Assembly: GCF_013090115.1 (NCBI RefSeq)
Contig: NZ_JABFNN010000025.1
Span: forward strand, 1-64,000
Source: Flagellimonas amphidinii
GTDB taxonomy: Bacteria; Bacteroidota; Bacteroidia; Flavobacteriales; Flavobacteriaceae
Direction: 5' to 3'
Length of the DNA stretch: 64,000 nucleotides
Shown: piece after piece, positions 11,772 through 19,044 of the stretch
Position numbering within the stretch: the first letter of the stretch is position 1
Layout: each line of letters opens with the position of its first letter
The notes under the pieces: model-generated
Databases searched by the model: none
What the model saw: only the letters and a program-made list of their open reading frames with translations
What the model was told of the DNA's origin: nothing
Made by a program: the position numbers and the translations under genes

Positions 11772-12290
11772 TTATTCTTTCTCAGATAAAGTTTTAAGGA
11801 TTCCGGCCAGTTTACCACCACCAGATTTAAGTCCAGAAATAACATTCTTGGCTGGTGATTGCAACAATCCGATGATATCCCCAATAACCTCTTCTTTGGA
11901 CTTGATGTTCACCAATGCCTCAAGGTTCTCGTCTCCTATATAAACAGCTTCCGCAATGAAAGCGCCTTTCAATACAGGTTTATCTGATTTTTTTCTAAAG
12001 TTCTTGATAAGTTTCGCAGGAGCGTTTCCAGTTTCGGACAACATCATAGAAGTGTTGCCTTTCAATACGTCGGGAAGTTCTCCAAATTCTTTATCAGAAG
12101 CTTCCATTGCTTTTGCAAGCAAGGTGTTCTTTACAACTGCTAATTTAATGTTCGCTTTAAAACATGCCCTTCTCAAATTAGAAGTGGCAACAGCGTCCAA
12201 ACCGGAAATATCCGCTAAATAAATATTAGCATTCTCGGCCAACTGCGCAGTCAAATCTTCTATTACGGTTGCTTTTTCTTCTCTTGTCAT
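11772..12290 (-). CDS. rplJ: Large ribosomal subunit protein uL10
   Basis: A 172-residue protein that anchors bL12 dimers to 23S rRNA. N-terminal MTREEKATVIEDLTAQLAEN and LRRACFKANIKLAVVKNTLL are typical of the rRNA-binding domain; the C-terminal helix carries the bL12 sites. It sits between rplA and rplL. Confidence 0.97.
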   Translation of the reverse strand: MTREEKATVIEDLTAQLAENANIYLADISGLDAVATSNLRRACFKANIKLAVVKNTLLAKAMEASDKEFGELPDVLKGNTSMMLSETGNAPAKLIKNFRKKSDKPVLKGAFIAEAVYIGDENLEALVNIKSKEEVIGDIIGLLQSPAKNVISGLKSGGGKLAGILKTLSEKE

Positions 12291-12312
12291 AGTTAAAATT
12301 TTGAACTACCAG

Positions 12313-13005
12313 TTATGAAACTGCTTTTGGATCTAGTTGAACACTAGGACTCATAGTACTGGACAAGTATATGCTCTTCATATAGACTCCTTTTGCAGCA
12401 GCAGGCTTCATTTTAACCAAAGTATCTATCAATTCTTTGGCATTGCCAGCAATTTTATCCGCAGAAAAAGAAGCTTTCCCTATTGCAGCATGCACAATTC
12501 CAGTTTTGTCCACTTTAAAATCAATTTTACCAGCTTTTACATCAGATACTGCTTTAGCAACATCCATTGTTACGGTACCGGTCTTTGGATTGGGCATTAA
12601 ACCTCTTGGCCCCAAAATTCTACCTAACGGACCTAGTTTACCCATTACGCTTGGCATAGTGATGATAACATCGACATCTGTCCAACCGCCTTTGATCTTA
12701 TCCAAATATTCATCCAACCCAACAAAGTCAGCACCAGCTTCTTTAGCCTCTGCTTCCTTATCTGGGGTCACCAATGCCAAAACTTTTACGTCTTTACCTG
12801 TTCCATGAGGAAGTGTAACCACGCCACGCACCATTTGATTTGCTTTTCTTGGGTCAACACCCAAACGAACTGCAAGGTCAATGGAAGCATCAAACTTTAC
12901 ATTGGTTATTTCTTTTACCAAAGCTGAAGCCTCTTCCAAAGAATAGAGTTTGTTCTTCTCTATTTTGGCCTGAGCTTCTTTTTGCTTTTTAGTCAATCTT
13001 GCCAT
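12313..13005 (-). CDS. rplA: Large ribosomal subunit protein uL1
   Basis: A 230-residue L1-stalk protein. [18 protein letters not shown] and the [13 protein letters not shown] region are the rRNA-contacting signatures. It lies 22 bp after rplK, the conserved rplKA pair; in many bacteria uL1 represses this pair, but no leader mimic was resolved here. Confidence 0.98.
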   Translation of the reverse strand: MARLTKKQKEAQAKIEKNKLYSLEEASALVKEITNVKFDASIDLAVRLGVDPRKANQMVRGVVTLPHGTGKDVKVLALVTPDKEAEAKEAGADFVGLDEYLDKIKGGWTDVDVIITMPSVMGKLGPLGRILGPRGLMPNPKTGTVTMDVAKAVSDVKAGKIDFKVDKTGIVHAAIGKASFSADKIAGNAKELIDTLVKMKPAAAKGVYMKSIYLSSTMSPSVQLDPKAVS

Positions 13006-13027
13006 TTTTAAATTGCTTTAAGATTTT

Positions 13028-13465
13028 TTAAAAAGGTCTTTTACCAGAAACCTTAAGCCCCATAGATCTTGCTGTACCCGCAACCATACTCATTGCAGAT
13101 TCCACAGTAAAAGCATTCAAATCGACCATTTTATCCTCAGCGATTACTTTTACTTGATCCCATGTTACATTTCCTGATTTAACCCTGTTAGGTTCGCCAG
13201 ATCCTTTTTTAATCTTAGCTGCTTCCAACAATTGAACTGCCGCGGGTGGTGTTTTTACAACAAACTCGAAAGATTTGTCTTTGTAAACGGTGATAACAAC
13301 AGGTAATACTTTACCTGGCTTGTCCTGTGTACGCGCATTAAACTGCTTACAGAACTCCATAATGTTAACACCAGCAGCACCTAAGGCGGGTCCAACCGGT
13401 GGCGATGGGTTCGCAGCACCTCCCCTAACTTGTAATTTAACTACCTTATCTACTTCTTTTGCCAT
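13028..13465 (-). CDS. rplK: Large ribosomal subunit protein uL11
   Basis: A 145-residue protein of the GTPase-associated centre. The Pro-rich N-terminus ([20 protein letters not shown]) is the thiostrepton-binding region; the C-terminal domain holds the rRNA-binding [10 protein letters not shown] segment. It follows nusG by 66 bp. Confidence 0.98.
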   Translation of the reverse strand: MAKEVDKVVKLQVRGGAANPSPPVGPALGAAGVNIMEFCKQFNARTQDKPGKVLPVVITVYKDKSFEFVVKTPPAAVQLLEAAKIKKGSGEPNRVKSGNVTWDQVKVIAEDKMVDLNAFTVESAMSMVAGTARSMGLKVSGKRPF

Positions 13466-13531
13466 TGTTTTTGATTAAAATTAAAGTGTGTTAATTGGAA
13501 GCAACACAACTTTATATATGTAACAGCTCTA

Positions 13532-14083
13532 TTATACTTTTTCTACTTGCATGTAACTGAGTTCCAGCGGAGTCTTTCTTCCGAAAATCTTCACCATGAC
13601 TTCCAGCTTACGCTTTTCTTCATTGATTTTCTCAACAGTTCCATTGAAACCATTGAAAGGTCCATCAATAACCTTGACCGTTTCACCCAATACAAATGGA
13701 ATGGCTACGTTATCTGTATTCACAGCCAATTCATCCACTTTACCTAGCATTCGGTTCACTTCCGCCTTTCTAAGCGGCACAGGATCCCCCCCTTTGGTTT
13801 CCCCCAAAAAGCCAATAACATTGGTGATAGACTTGATGATGTGCACCATTTCACCACCTAAATTGGCCTTTATCATGATATATCCTGGAAAATAAACACG
13901 CTCTTTGTTGATTTTCTTTCCGTTTCTAATTTGCACTACTTTTTCAGTAGGCACCAAGACTTCTTCTAAATAATCGCCAAAACCATTGCGCTCCACCTCA
14001 CTCTCAATGTAACCTTTGATTTTGTTCTCTTGGCCACTGACAGCTCTTACTACATACCATTTTTTTTCCAGAACCTCTGACAT
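13532..14083 (-). CDS. nusG: Transcription termination/antitermination protein NusG
   Basis: 183 residues: an N-terminal NGN domain (KKWYVVRAVSGQENKIKGYI, then RVYFPGYIMIKANL) and a C-terminal KOW domain (GETVKVIDGPFNGFNGTVEK). An in-frame ATG lies 12 nt upstream at 14095, but it would overlap the secE stop and adds only MDRR; MSEVLEKKWYVV at 14083 is the family start. secE-nusG is the conserved order. Confidence 0.97.
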   Translation of the reverse strand: MSEVLEKKWYVVRAVSGQENKIKGYIESEVERNGFGDYLEEVLVPTEKVVQIRNGKKINKERVYFPGYIMIKANLGGEMVHIIKSITNVIGFLGETKGGDPVPLRKAEVNRMLGKVDELAVNTDNVAIPFVLGETVKVIDGPFNGFNGTVEKINEEKRKLEVMVKIFGRKTPLELSYMQVEKV

Positions 14084-14087
14084 ACGC

Positions 14088-14276
14088 CTATCCAATTACA
14101 TATTCAAAATACAACCTGATCAACTTACTAAACAAGGAATCCACACCCCATGTTGCCAAAGCGAACAATATGGAAAAAACAGCTACGACCACCATAAGGT
14201 TGGAAGCTTTTTCCCTGTTCAACCAGGTAACGTTATTCTTTAATTCCTCAAATGATTCCTTAACGTAAGTGAACAT
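14088..14276 (-). CDS. secE: Preprotein translocase subunit SecE
   Basis: A 62-residue single-spanning protein of the SecYEG channel: an amphipathic N-terminal helix (ESFEELKNNVTWLNREKA) and one membrane segment (LMVVVAVFSILFALATWGV). The frame is open upstream to 14327, but that extension is antisense-free coding only on paper: it lies inside tRNA-Trp. The start MFTYVKESFEEL at 14276 gives the normal short bacteroidotal SecE. Confidence 0.95.
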   Translation of the reverse strand: MFTYVKESFEELKNNVTWLNREKASNLMVVVAVFSILFALATWGVDSLFSKLIRLYFEYVIG

Positions 14277-14297
14277 AATAATCGTCGTATTTTCTAG

Positions 14298-14370
14298 CAC
14301 GGGAGGAGAGACTCGAACTCCCGACACCTGGTTTTGGAGACCAGTGCTCTACCAACTGAGCTACACCCGT
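14298..14370 (-). tRNA. tRNA-Trp (anticodon CCA)
   Basis: A cloverleaf of 73 nt; the anticodon loop is CTCCAAA between CTGGT- and ACCAG-type stem arms. The acceptor stem ACGGGTG/CTCCCGT contains a T-T mismatch at the sixth pair. CCA is not encoded after the discriminator G. It lies 21 bp upstream of secE, as tRNA-Trp does in many bacteria. Confidence 0.95.
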
Positions 14371-14378
14371 TTATAATT

Positions 14379-14423
14379 ACACTGAAAGGTATCCCGAGAA
14401 ATCCGGGACACCCTTTAGTGTAC
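14379..14423 (-). other. Long imperfect hairpin between tuf and tRNA-Trp
   Basis: An inverted repeat with ACACTGAAAGG opposite CCCTTTAGTGT and an inner ATCCCG/CGGGA pairing around a short loop. No T-run follows, so an RNA processing site separating tuf mRNA from tRNA-Trp is more likely than full termination. Confidence 0.6.
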
Positions 14424-14439
14424 TATTATTGTAAAATGA

Positions 14440-15627
14440 TTAATCTAAAATCTCAGTAACCTGACCAGCACCTACCGTTCTACCACCTTCACGGATAGCG
14501 AAACGTAGACCAACATTCAATGCGATTGGCTGAATCAAATCAACTGTAATGGTCAAGTTATCACCTGGCATTACCATTTCAACTCCATCAGGAAGGTTGA
14601 TATTTCCTGTTACGTCAGTTGTACGAACGTAGAACTGAGGACGGTAATTGTTGTGGAATGGCGTGTGACGACCACCTTCTTCTTTTTTAAGGATATAAAC
14701 CTCTGCTTTGAATTTAGCGTGAGGAGTTACAGAACCTGGCTTACAGATTACCATACCTCTTTTGATATCGGATTTTTCAATACCTCTCAAAAGGATACCA
14801 ACGTTATCTCCAGCTTCACCTCTATCCAAAATCTTACGGAACATCTCAACACCAGTGATGGTAGAAGACAATTTTTCAGCACCCATACCGATAATATCCA
14901 CAGCATCACCAGTATTAGCGATACCAGTTTCAATACGACCAGTTGCAACAGTACCACGACCTGTAATCGTGAAAACGTCTTCGATAGGCATCAAGAAATC
15001 CTTATCAACTTCACGTTGTGGCTCTTCAATCCACTCATCAACAGCTTTCATCAATTCCAATACAGTGTCAACCCATTTTTGCTCACCGTTCAATGCACCT
15101 AGCGCAGAACCAGCAATAACAGGACCATTGTCACCATCGTACTCGTAGAAAGAAAGTAATTCTCTTACTTCCATTTCAACAAGTTCCAATAGCTCTTCAT
15201 CATCCACCATATCAACTTTGTTTAAGAACACTACAATTCTTGGAATACCTACCTGACGACCCAAAAGGATGTGCTCACGAGTTTGTGGCATAGGACCATC
15301 TGTAGCAGCTACAACCAAAATAGCACCGTCCATCTGAGCAGCACCAGTAACCATGTTCTTTACGTAATCCGCGTGACCAGGACAGTCAACGTGTGCGTAG
15401 TGACGGTTTTCCGTTTGGTACTCAACGTGTGATGTATTGATAGTAATACCTCTTTCCTTTTCCTCAGGAGCATTGTCAATGGAATCAAAGCTTCTAAGCT
15501 CAGACAACCCCGCATTTGCCAATACAGTGGTAATAGCAGCGGTCAATGTAGTTTTACCGTGATCCACGTGTCCAATGGTACCAATATTTAAGTGTGGTTT
15601 GGAACGATCAAAAGTTTCCTTTGCCAT
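14440..15627 (-). CDS. tuf: Elongation factor Tu
   Basis: A 395-residue GTPase delivering aminoacyl-tRNA to the ribosome. It shows GHVDHGKT (about 19-26), the switch I region [25 protein letters not shown] and NKVD, followed by domains 2 and 3 to the C-terminus [12 protein letters not shown]. It lies downstream of four tRNA genes and upstream of tRNA-Trp/secE. No Shine-Dalgarno sequence precedes the ATG, only A/T-rich DNA. Confidence 0.99.
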   Translation of the reverse strand: MAKETFDRSKPHLNIGTIGHVDHGKTTLTAAITTVLANAGLSELRSFDSIDNAPEEKERGITINTSHVEYQTENRHYAHVDCPGHADYVKNMVTGAAQMDGAILVVAATDGPMPQTREHILLGRQVGIPRIVVFLNKVDMVDDEELLELVEMEVRELLSFYEYDGDNGPVIAGSALGALNGEQKWVDTVLELMKAVDEWIEEPQREVDKDFLMPIEDVFTITGRGTVATGRIETGIANTGDAVDIIGMGAEKLSSTITGVEMFRKILDRGEAGDNVGILLRGIEKSDIKRGMVICKPGSVTPHAKFKAEVYILKKEEGGRHTPFHNNYRPQFYVRTTDVTGNINLPDGVEMVMPGDNLTITVDLIQPIALNVGLRFAIREGGRTVGAGQVTEILD

Positions 15628-15676
15628 TTTAAAATGATTTTAATCTTAGTTTATATTAGTGTACAAATCGTTTTTG

Positions 15677-15748
15677 AGCCAATGACGGGATTTGAACCCG
15701 TGACCTCTTCCTTACCAAGGAAACGCTCTACCCCTGAGCTACACCGGC
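15677..15748 (-). tRNA. tRNA-Thr (anticodon GGU)
   Basis: 72 nt; anticodon loop TTGGTAA between TTTCC and GGAAG. The acceptor GCCGGTG/CATTGGC contains two G-T pairs. No encoded CCA. It is the tRNA nearest to tuf. Confidence 0.95.
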
Positions 15749-15788
15749 GTAAAGTGTTGAATCAACTCCTCTAAAATTCCCATTTAAA

Positions 15789-15820
15789 GGAAGAGACTCC
15801 TGCCTTCGCAGGAATGACAG
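15789..15820 (-). repeat. Short palindromic repeat in the tRNA-Thr/tRNA-Gly spacer
   Basis: CCTGC-CTTC-GCAGG forms a perfect 5-bp hairpin flanked by GACT and AATGACAG. This matches a short interspersed palindrome seen repeatedly in flavobacterial intergenic DNA (recalled, not searched). Here it lies between two tRNA genes of one transcript. Confidence 0.6.
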
Positions 15821-15836
15821 TTTTGTCTTGTTTTTG

Positions 15837-15909
15837 AGCGGGAGACCGGGTTCGAACCGGCGACATTCAGCTTGGAAGGCTGACGCTCTACCAACTGAGC
15901 TACTCCCGC
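15837..15909 (-). tRNA. tRNA-Gly (anticodon UCC)
   Basis: 73 nt; anticodon loop CTTCCAA between TCAGC and GCTGA; acceptor GCGGGAG/CTCCCGC fully paired. No encoded CCA. Confidence 0.95.
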
Positions 15910-15914
15910 ATTTG

Positions 15915-15986
15915 TTTGGGCACGACGCCCAAAAAGTTTTCAACATTTCAAAAAACTTCCCAATTTAAGTTGTTTCACAACAACTT
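15915..15986 (-). other. Two perfect hairpins in the tRNA-Tyr/tRNA-Gly spacer
   Basis: TTTGGGC-ACGAC-GCCCAAA (15915-15933) and AAGTTGTT-TCAC-AACAACTT (15967-15986) are perfect stem-loops placed just before the 5' end of tRNA-Gly and just after the 3' end of tRNA-Tyr. Likely processing signals in the polycistronic tRNA transcript. Confidence 0.6.
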
Positions 15987-15989
15987 TAG

Positions 15990-16072
15990 TGGGGAGAGCA
16001 GGATTCGAACCTGCGAAGGTAAAAACCAACAGATTTACAGTCTGTCCTCGTTGGCCGCTTGAGTATCTCCCC
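15990..16072 (-). tRNA. tRNA-Tyr (anticodon GUA)
   Basis: 83 nt with the long variable arm of a class II tRNA; anticodon loop CTGTAAA; acceptor GGGGAGA/TCTCCCC. No encoded CCA. Confidence 0.95.
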
Positions 16073-16095
16073 CGCCTTATTTTCAGTAACTTACG

Positions 16096-16169
16096 AGCCG
16101 ATAGAGGGACTCGAACCCACGACCTGCTGATTACAAATCAGCTGCTCTAGCCAGCTGAGCTATATCGGC
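16096..16169 (-). tRNA. tRNA-Thr (anticodon UGU)
   Basis: 74 nt; anticodon loop TTTGTAA between CTGAT- and ATCAG-type arms; acceptor GCCGATA/TATCGGC. First gene of the Thr-Tyr-Gly-Thr-tuf transcript. No encoded CCA. Confidence 0.95.
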
Positions 16170-16190
16170 ATTTTACCGCCTTTTTTCCAT

Positions 16191-16217
16191 AAAAAAGTCC
16201 GCTATTTCTAACGGACT
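16191..16217 (-). terminator. Intrinsic terminator, probably for hpf
   Basis: On the minus strand AGTCCGTTA-GAAA-TAGCGGACT forms a 9-bp stem with a GAAA loop and one G-T pair, followed directly by six T. It lies after the hpf stop but also downstream of the -7 box of the tRNA promoter, whose predicted start is inside the 5' arm. Confidence 0.8.
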
Positions 16218-16218
16218 G

Positions 16219-16248
16219 CAAATGTATATATTTATTTTTTTAATCAAA
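16219..16248 (-). promoter_or_regulatory. Promoter of the tRNA-tuf transcript
   Basis: On the minus strand, TTTG (16248-16245), an 18-bp A/T-rich spacer and TACATTTG (16226-16219) match the Bacteroidota sigma consensus TTTG-N19-TAnnTTTG. Transcription should begin near 16215. Confidence 0.7.
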
Positions 16249-16269
16249 ATAATTTTTGAAAAATTTTAA

Positions 16270-16572
16270 TCATGCCTTTGCCCTAAGTTTTTCTTTCCTT
16301 TTCACCAATTGTCTTTCCAATGAACTACATGCAGAATCTACAGCCTCCTCAAAGGTTTTACATTGCTTTTTCACCACAAACTTATCTCTGGGGACAGAAA
16401 CCATTATCTCAACAATCTTATTTTCCTTAGCACTCGTGTTATCAACTTTCAAATAAACATTTGAACCAATTACCTTATCATAGAACAATTCTAATTTATC
16501 CATTCGTTTTTGGATAAAGTCTAGAAGTTTACCATCAGCTACAAAATTTACCGATTGCGCATTTACTTTCAT
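16270..16572 (-). CDS. hpf: Ribosome hibernation promoting factor (short HPF/RaiA family)
   Basis: A 100-residue protein of the sigma-54 modulation/S30EA family with only the N-terminal ribosome-binding domain; the long-HPF dimerisation tail is absent. The C-terminus is very basic (ERQLVKRKEKLRAKA), as in short HPFs that bind the 30S decoding region and silence ribosomes. It lies 57 bp after xerC on the same strand and is probably cotranscribed with it. Confidence 0.9.
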   Translation of the reverse strand: MKVNAQSVNFVADGKLLDFIQKRMDKLELFYDKVIGSNVYLKVDNTSAKENKIVEIMVSVPRDKFVVKKQCKTFEEAVDSACSSLERQLVKRKEKLRAKA

Positions 16573-16629
16573 AAGAAGTAGTTTTTAGGGCTGCCAAGGG
16601 GCAGCATGGTTAAACAATACAAGAAATAT

Positions 16630-17520
16630 CTATTCCTTGTTCCTTGGATGGGCCTTTAAGTGTACTTTCTTCAGCTCAGCTATGCTGTTGTGCGTATAGA
16701 CCTGTGTTGAAGCCAAACTGGAATGACCCAATAATTCTTTAACAGAATTTAAATCCGCCCCCCTATTCAACAAGTGTGTTGCAAAGGTATGTCTCAAGAT
16801 GTGCGGGCTCTTTTTTACCTTGGGGGACACCAAACTAAAATACTTATTTATAATGCGATAAACAAGTGTTTCGTATATTTTAAATCCTTCCTTGGTTAAA
16901 AACAGAAATGAGGGATCAGCCCTGTTTTTCAATTTTGAACGGTAGAGATTGTAATCCTTTATCAACTCCTGCGTAGAAGATAAAAGCGGTAGTATGCGCT
17001 CTTTATTTCTTTTTCCCAATACTTTCAAGGTACTTTTGCCTAAATCTACGTCAGTAACTTTTAAATGTACCAGTTCTGTTCTACGGAGGCCTGCGGTATA
17101 CAACATTTCGATAATCAATCGATCACGTTTTCCTTCAAAATCCTCCGAAAAAGGTATTTCAGAGAGTATTTTTTCCATTTCTCGCTCAGAAAATGGAACT
17201 TCAACTTTTTTTTCCGTCTTGAGAGCTCTATGTTTCGCTAAAGGAGATATAGTAATTTGACCTATTTTCTGTAAAAATCGATAATAGGCCTGTAGTGAGG
17301 ATATTTTTCTATTTATAGATCTATTCGCAATACCTTTATCAACCAAAGACACGATCCAACTTCTGATAATTGTATAATCCATTTCTTGAATGGAAGTCAT
17401 ACTGAATTGTTCTTCACAAAACTTTGAGAACTCCTTAATGTCCTTTTCGTAAGCACCAATGGTGTGCTTGGAATAGTTTTTCTCTAATTTTAAGTAATCG
17501 ATAAAAGCTGGTAAGGACAT
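16630..17520 (-). CDS. xerC: Tyrosine recombinase XerC/XerD
   Basis: A 296-residue recombinase for resolving chromosome dimers. An N-terminal SAM-like core-binding domain (about 1-90) precedes the catalytic domain with Arg in TAGLRRTEL, Lys in LGKRNKE, HILRHTFATHLL, LLGHSS and the nucleophile Tyr275 in TQVYTH. Context is all housekeeping (rpsU, hpf, tuf), with no att site or phage gene, so it is the cellular Xer enzyme and not a mobile-element integrase. A TAACTTTG -7 box (17532-17525) ends four bases before the ATG. Confidence 0.92.
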   Translation of the reverse strand: MSLPAFIDYLKLEKNYSKHTIGAYEKDIKEFSKFCEEQFSMTSIQEMDYTIIRSWIVSLVDKGIANRSINRKISSLQAYYRFLQKIGQITISPLAKHRALKTEKKVEVPFSEREMEKILSEIPFSEDFEGKRDRLIIEMLYTAGLRRTELVHLKVTDVDLGKSTLKVLGKRNKERILPLLSSTQELIKDYNLYRSKLKNRADPSFLFLTKEGFKIYETLVYRIINKYFSLVSPKVKKSPHILRHTFATHLLNRGADLNSVKELLGHSSLASTQVYTHNSIAELKKVHLKAHPRNKE

Positions 17521-17524
17521 TACC

Positions 17525-17532
17525 CAAAGTTA
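17525..17532 (-). promoter_or_regulatory. -7 box next to the xerC start codon
   Basis: TAACTTTG on the minus strand matches TAnnTTTG. With the usual spacing transcription would start at about 17521, making xerC mRNA leaderless. No -33 TTTG at ideal distance; the nearest is 27 bp away. Confidence 0.4.
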
Positions 17533-17560
17533 GCCAAATTTGTATGAAGATTTTATAAAC

Positions 17561-17595
17561 AAAAAAAATCCCGTTCCTTATTCAGAAACGGGATG
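17561..17595 (-). terminator. rpsU terminator
   Basis: ATCCCGTTTC and GGAACGGGAT pair around a short loop, followed on the minus strand by eight T. It closes the single-gene rpsU transcript before xerC. Confidence 0.9.
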
Positions 17596-17617
17596 CTATA
17601 TTATATAGGTAGGAGCC

Positions 17618-17812
17618 TTAAACTTCCTCTTTATCTCTCAAACCTTGAATATACTGGGCTTTTTGAATCTCTGCCCTACGTTTTACAGAAGGTTTGGTGA
17701 ACTGTTGTCTGCTTCTCAATTGACGCATAGTTCCAGTTTTATCAAACTTACGCTTGAAACGTTTTAAAGCTCTATCGATGTTTTCTCCTTCTTTTACTGG
17801 TATTATTAACAT
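17618..17812 (-). CDS. rpsU: Small ribosomal subunit protein bS21
   Basis: A 64-residue, highly basic protein (RALKRFKRKFDKTG, LRSRQQFTKPSVKRR). In Bacteroidota bS21 with bS18 and bS6 sequesters the 3' end of 16S rRNA, which explains why most mRNAs lack Shine-Dalgarno sites. This gene, in contrast, has a perfect one: AAAGGAGGT at 17829-17821, eight bases before the ATG. It has its own promoter and terminator. Confidence 0.97.
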   Translation of the reverse strand: MLIIPVKEGENIDRALKRFKRKFDKTGTMRQLRSRQQFTKPSVKRRAEIQKAQYIQGLRDKEEV

Positions 17813-17820
17813 TGGCTACA

Positions 17821-17829
17821 ACCTCCTTT
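17821..17829 (-). promoter_or_regulatory. Strong Shine-Dalgarno site of rpsU
   Basis: AAAGGAGGT with an 8-nt spacer to the ATG is fully complementary to the 16S anti-Shine-Dalgarno. It stands out because the other start regions examined here (for example tuf) lack one. Work on Flavobacterium johnsoniae indicates such a site lets bS21-free ribosomes raise rpsU translation, an autogenous circuit. Confidence 0.85.
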
Positions 17830-17847
17830 CTTTTGATTTTTGGAGTG

Positions 17848-17880
17848 CAAATATACAAGTATAAAATAATACTGCACAAA
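17848..17880 (-). promoter_or_regulatory. rpsU promoter
   Basis: TTTG (17880-17877), 21-bp spacer, TATATTTG (17855-17848) on the minus strand. It fits the Bacteroidota consensus; the 5' leader would be about 30 nt and contains the Shine-Dalgarno site. The -33 element directly abuts the stop of the acyl-CoA dehydrogenase gene. Confidence 0.65.
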
Positions 17881-19044
17881 TTACTTCAAGATATTTCTTG
17901 AAATGACCACTTTTTGTATTTCTGTAGTTCCTTCACCAATGGTACAAAGCTTGGAATCCCTATAAAACTTTTCTACAGGAAAATCTTTGGTATATCCATA
18001 ACCTCCGTGAATCTGCACTGCATCATTTGCAATCTTAACACATATCTCTGAAGCAAACATTTTGCACATGGCGCTTAATTTGGTCATAGGTCTTCCAGCA
18101 TTCTTTAGGAAAGCAGCTTTGTGCAATAACAACTCCGCAGCTTCAATTTCAGTAGCAGCATCTGCCAGTTTAAAAGAAATCCCCTGGAACTCACTAATGG
18201 CCTTACCAAATTGAAAACGTTCCTTTGAATACTTTAGAGAAGCCTCATAAGCACCTTTGGCCACACCTAGGGATAAAGCTCCTATCGAAATCCTACCGCC
18301 ATCCAATACCTTCATCGACTGAATGAATCCTTCTCCAACCTCACCTAAGCGGTTTTCATCTGGAATTCTACAGTCAGAAAATATAAGTTCTGCCGTTTCG
18401 CTGGCACGCATACCTAGTTTATCCTCTTTTTTTCCGCTTGAAAAACCTGGCGTTCCTTTTTCAATCACAAAAGCAGTCATTCCTCTACTATCACCTTTTT
18501 CACCTGTCCTGGCTATTACCACAGCTACGTCACCACTTTTGCCATGCGTGATGAAATTCTTGGTACCGTTCAGTATCCAAAAATCACCATCCTTAATCGC
18601 GGTAGTGGCCATTCCTCCTGCATCAGAACCTGTATTATGCTCAGTTAAACCCCAAGCTCCCAACCATTCAGCAGAAGCCAATTTTGGAATCCATCTTTGC
18701 TTTTGTTCCACATTGCCAAAAGACAGAATATGATTGGTACACAATGAATTGTGTGCAGCTACGGACAGACCTATGGATGGATCCACTTTTGAAATTTCTT
18801 CCAAAATGGCAATGTACTCATGATAGCCCAATCCAGAACCGCCCAATTCTTCAGGAACCAATATGCCCATAAAGCCTAACTCTCCTGCTTTTTTGAATAC
18901 CTCAACAGGAAAAGTCTGGGATTCATCCCATTCCATTACATGTGGGCGAATATATTGTTCTGCAAAATCCCTTGCAGACTCAGCCACCATTTTTTGTGTT
19001 TCTGAATAATCAAAATTCATGGTGGATAAGGTGTCTGTAATCAT
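17881..19044 (-). CDS. Acyl-CoA dehydrogenase
   Basis: A 387-residue FAD flavoenzyme that makes the trans-2-enoyl-CoA in beta-oxidation or branched-chain amino acid breakdown. It has the N-terminal helical domain, the beta-barrel segment WGLTEHNTGSDAGGM and C-terminal IHGGYGYTKDFPVEKFYRD and IGEGTTEIQ, where the first Glu fits the short-chain acyl-CoA dehydrogenase base. The ATG at 19044 overlaps the upstream stop as ATGA, which favours translational coupling; an internal ATG at 19020 (MNFDYSETQ) is the usual family start. Substrate chain length cannot be told from the sequence. Confidence 0.93.
   Translation of the reverse strand: MITDTLSTMNFDYSETQKMVAESARDFAEQYIRPHVMEWDESQTFPVEVFKKAGELGFMGILVPEELGGSGLGYHEYIAILEEISKVDPSIGLSVAAHNSLCTNHILSFGNVEQKQRWIPKLASAEWLGAWGLTEHNTGSDAGGMATTAIKDGDFWILNGTKNFITHGKSGDVAVVIARTGEKGDSRGMTAFVIEKGTPGFSSGKKEDKLGMRASETAELIFSDCRIPDENRLGEVGEGFIQSMKVLDGGRISIGALSLGVAKGAYEASLKYSKERFQFGKAISEFQGISFKLADAATEIEAAELLLHKAAFLKNAGRPMTKLSAMCKMFASEICVKIANDAVQIHGGYGYTKDFPVEKFYRDSKLCTIGEGTTEIQKVVISRNILK

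Noticed and set aside
14277..14327. N-terminal extension of secE
   Set aside because: It lies in the tRNA-Trp sequence; the shorter start gives a normal SecE.
16630..17520. Tyrosine recombinase as a sign of a prophage or integrative element
   Set aside because: Neighbours are all housekeeping genes and no att repeats flank it next to the tRNAs; it is the cellular Xer enzyme.
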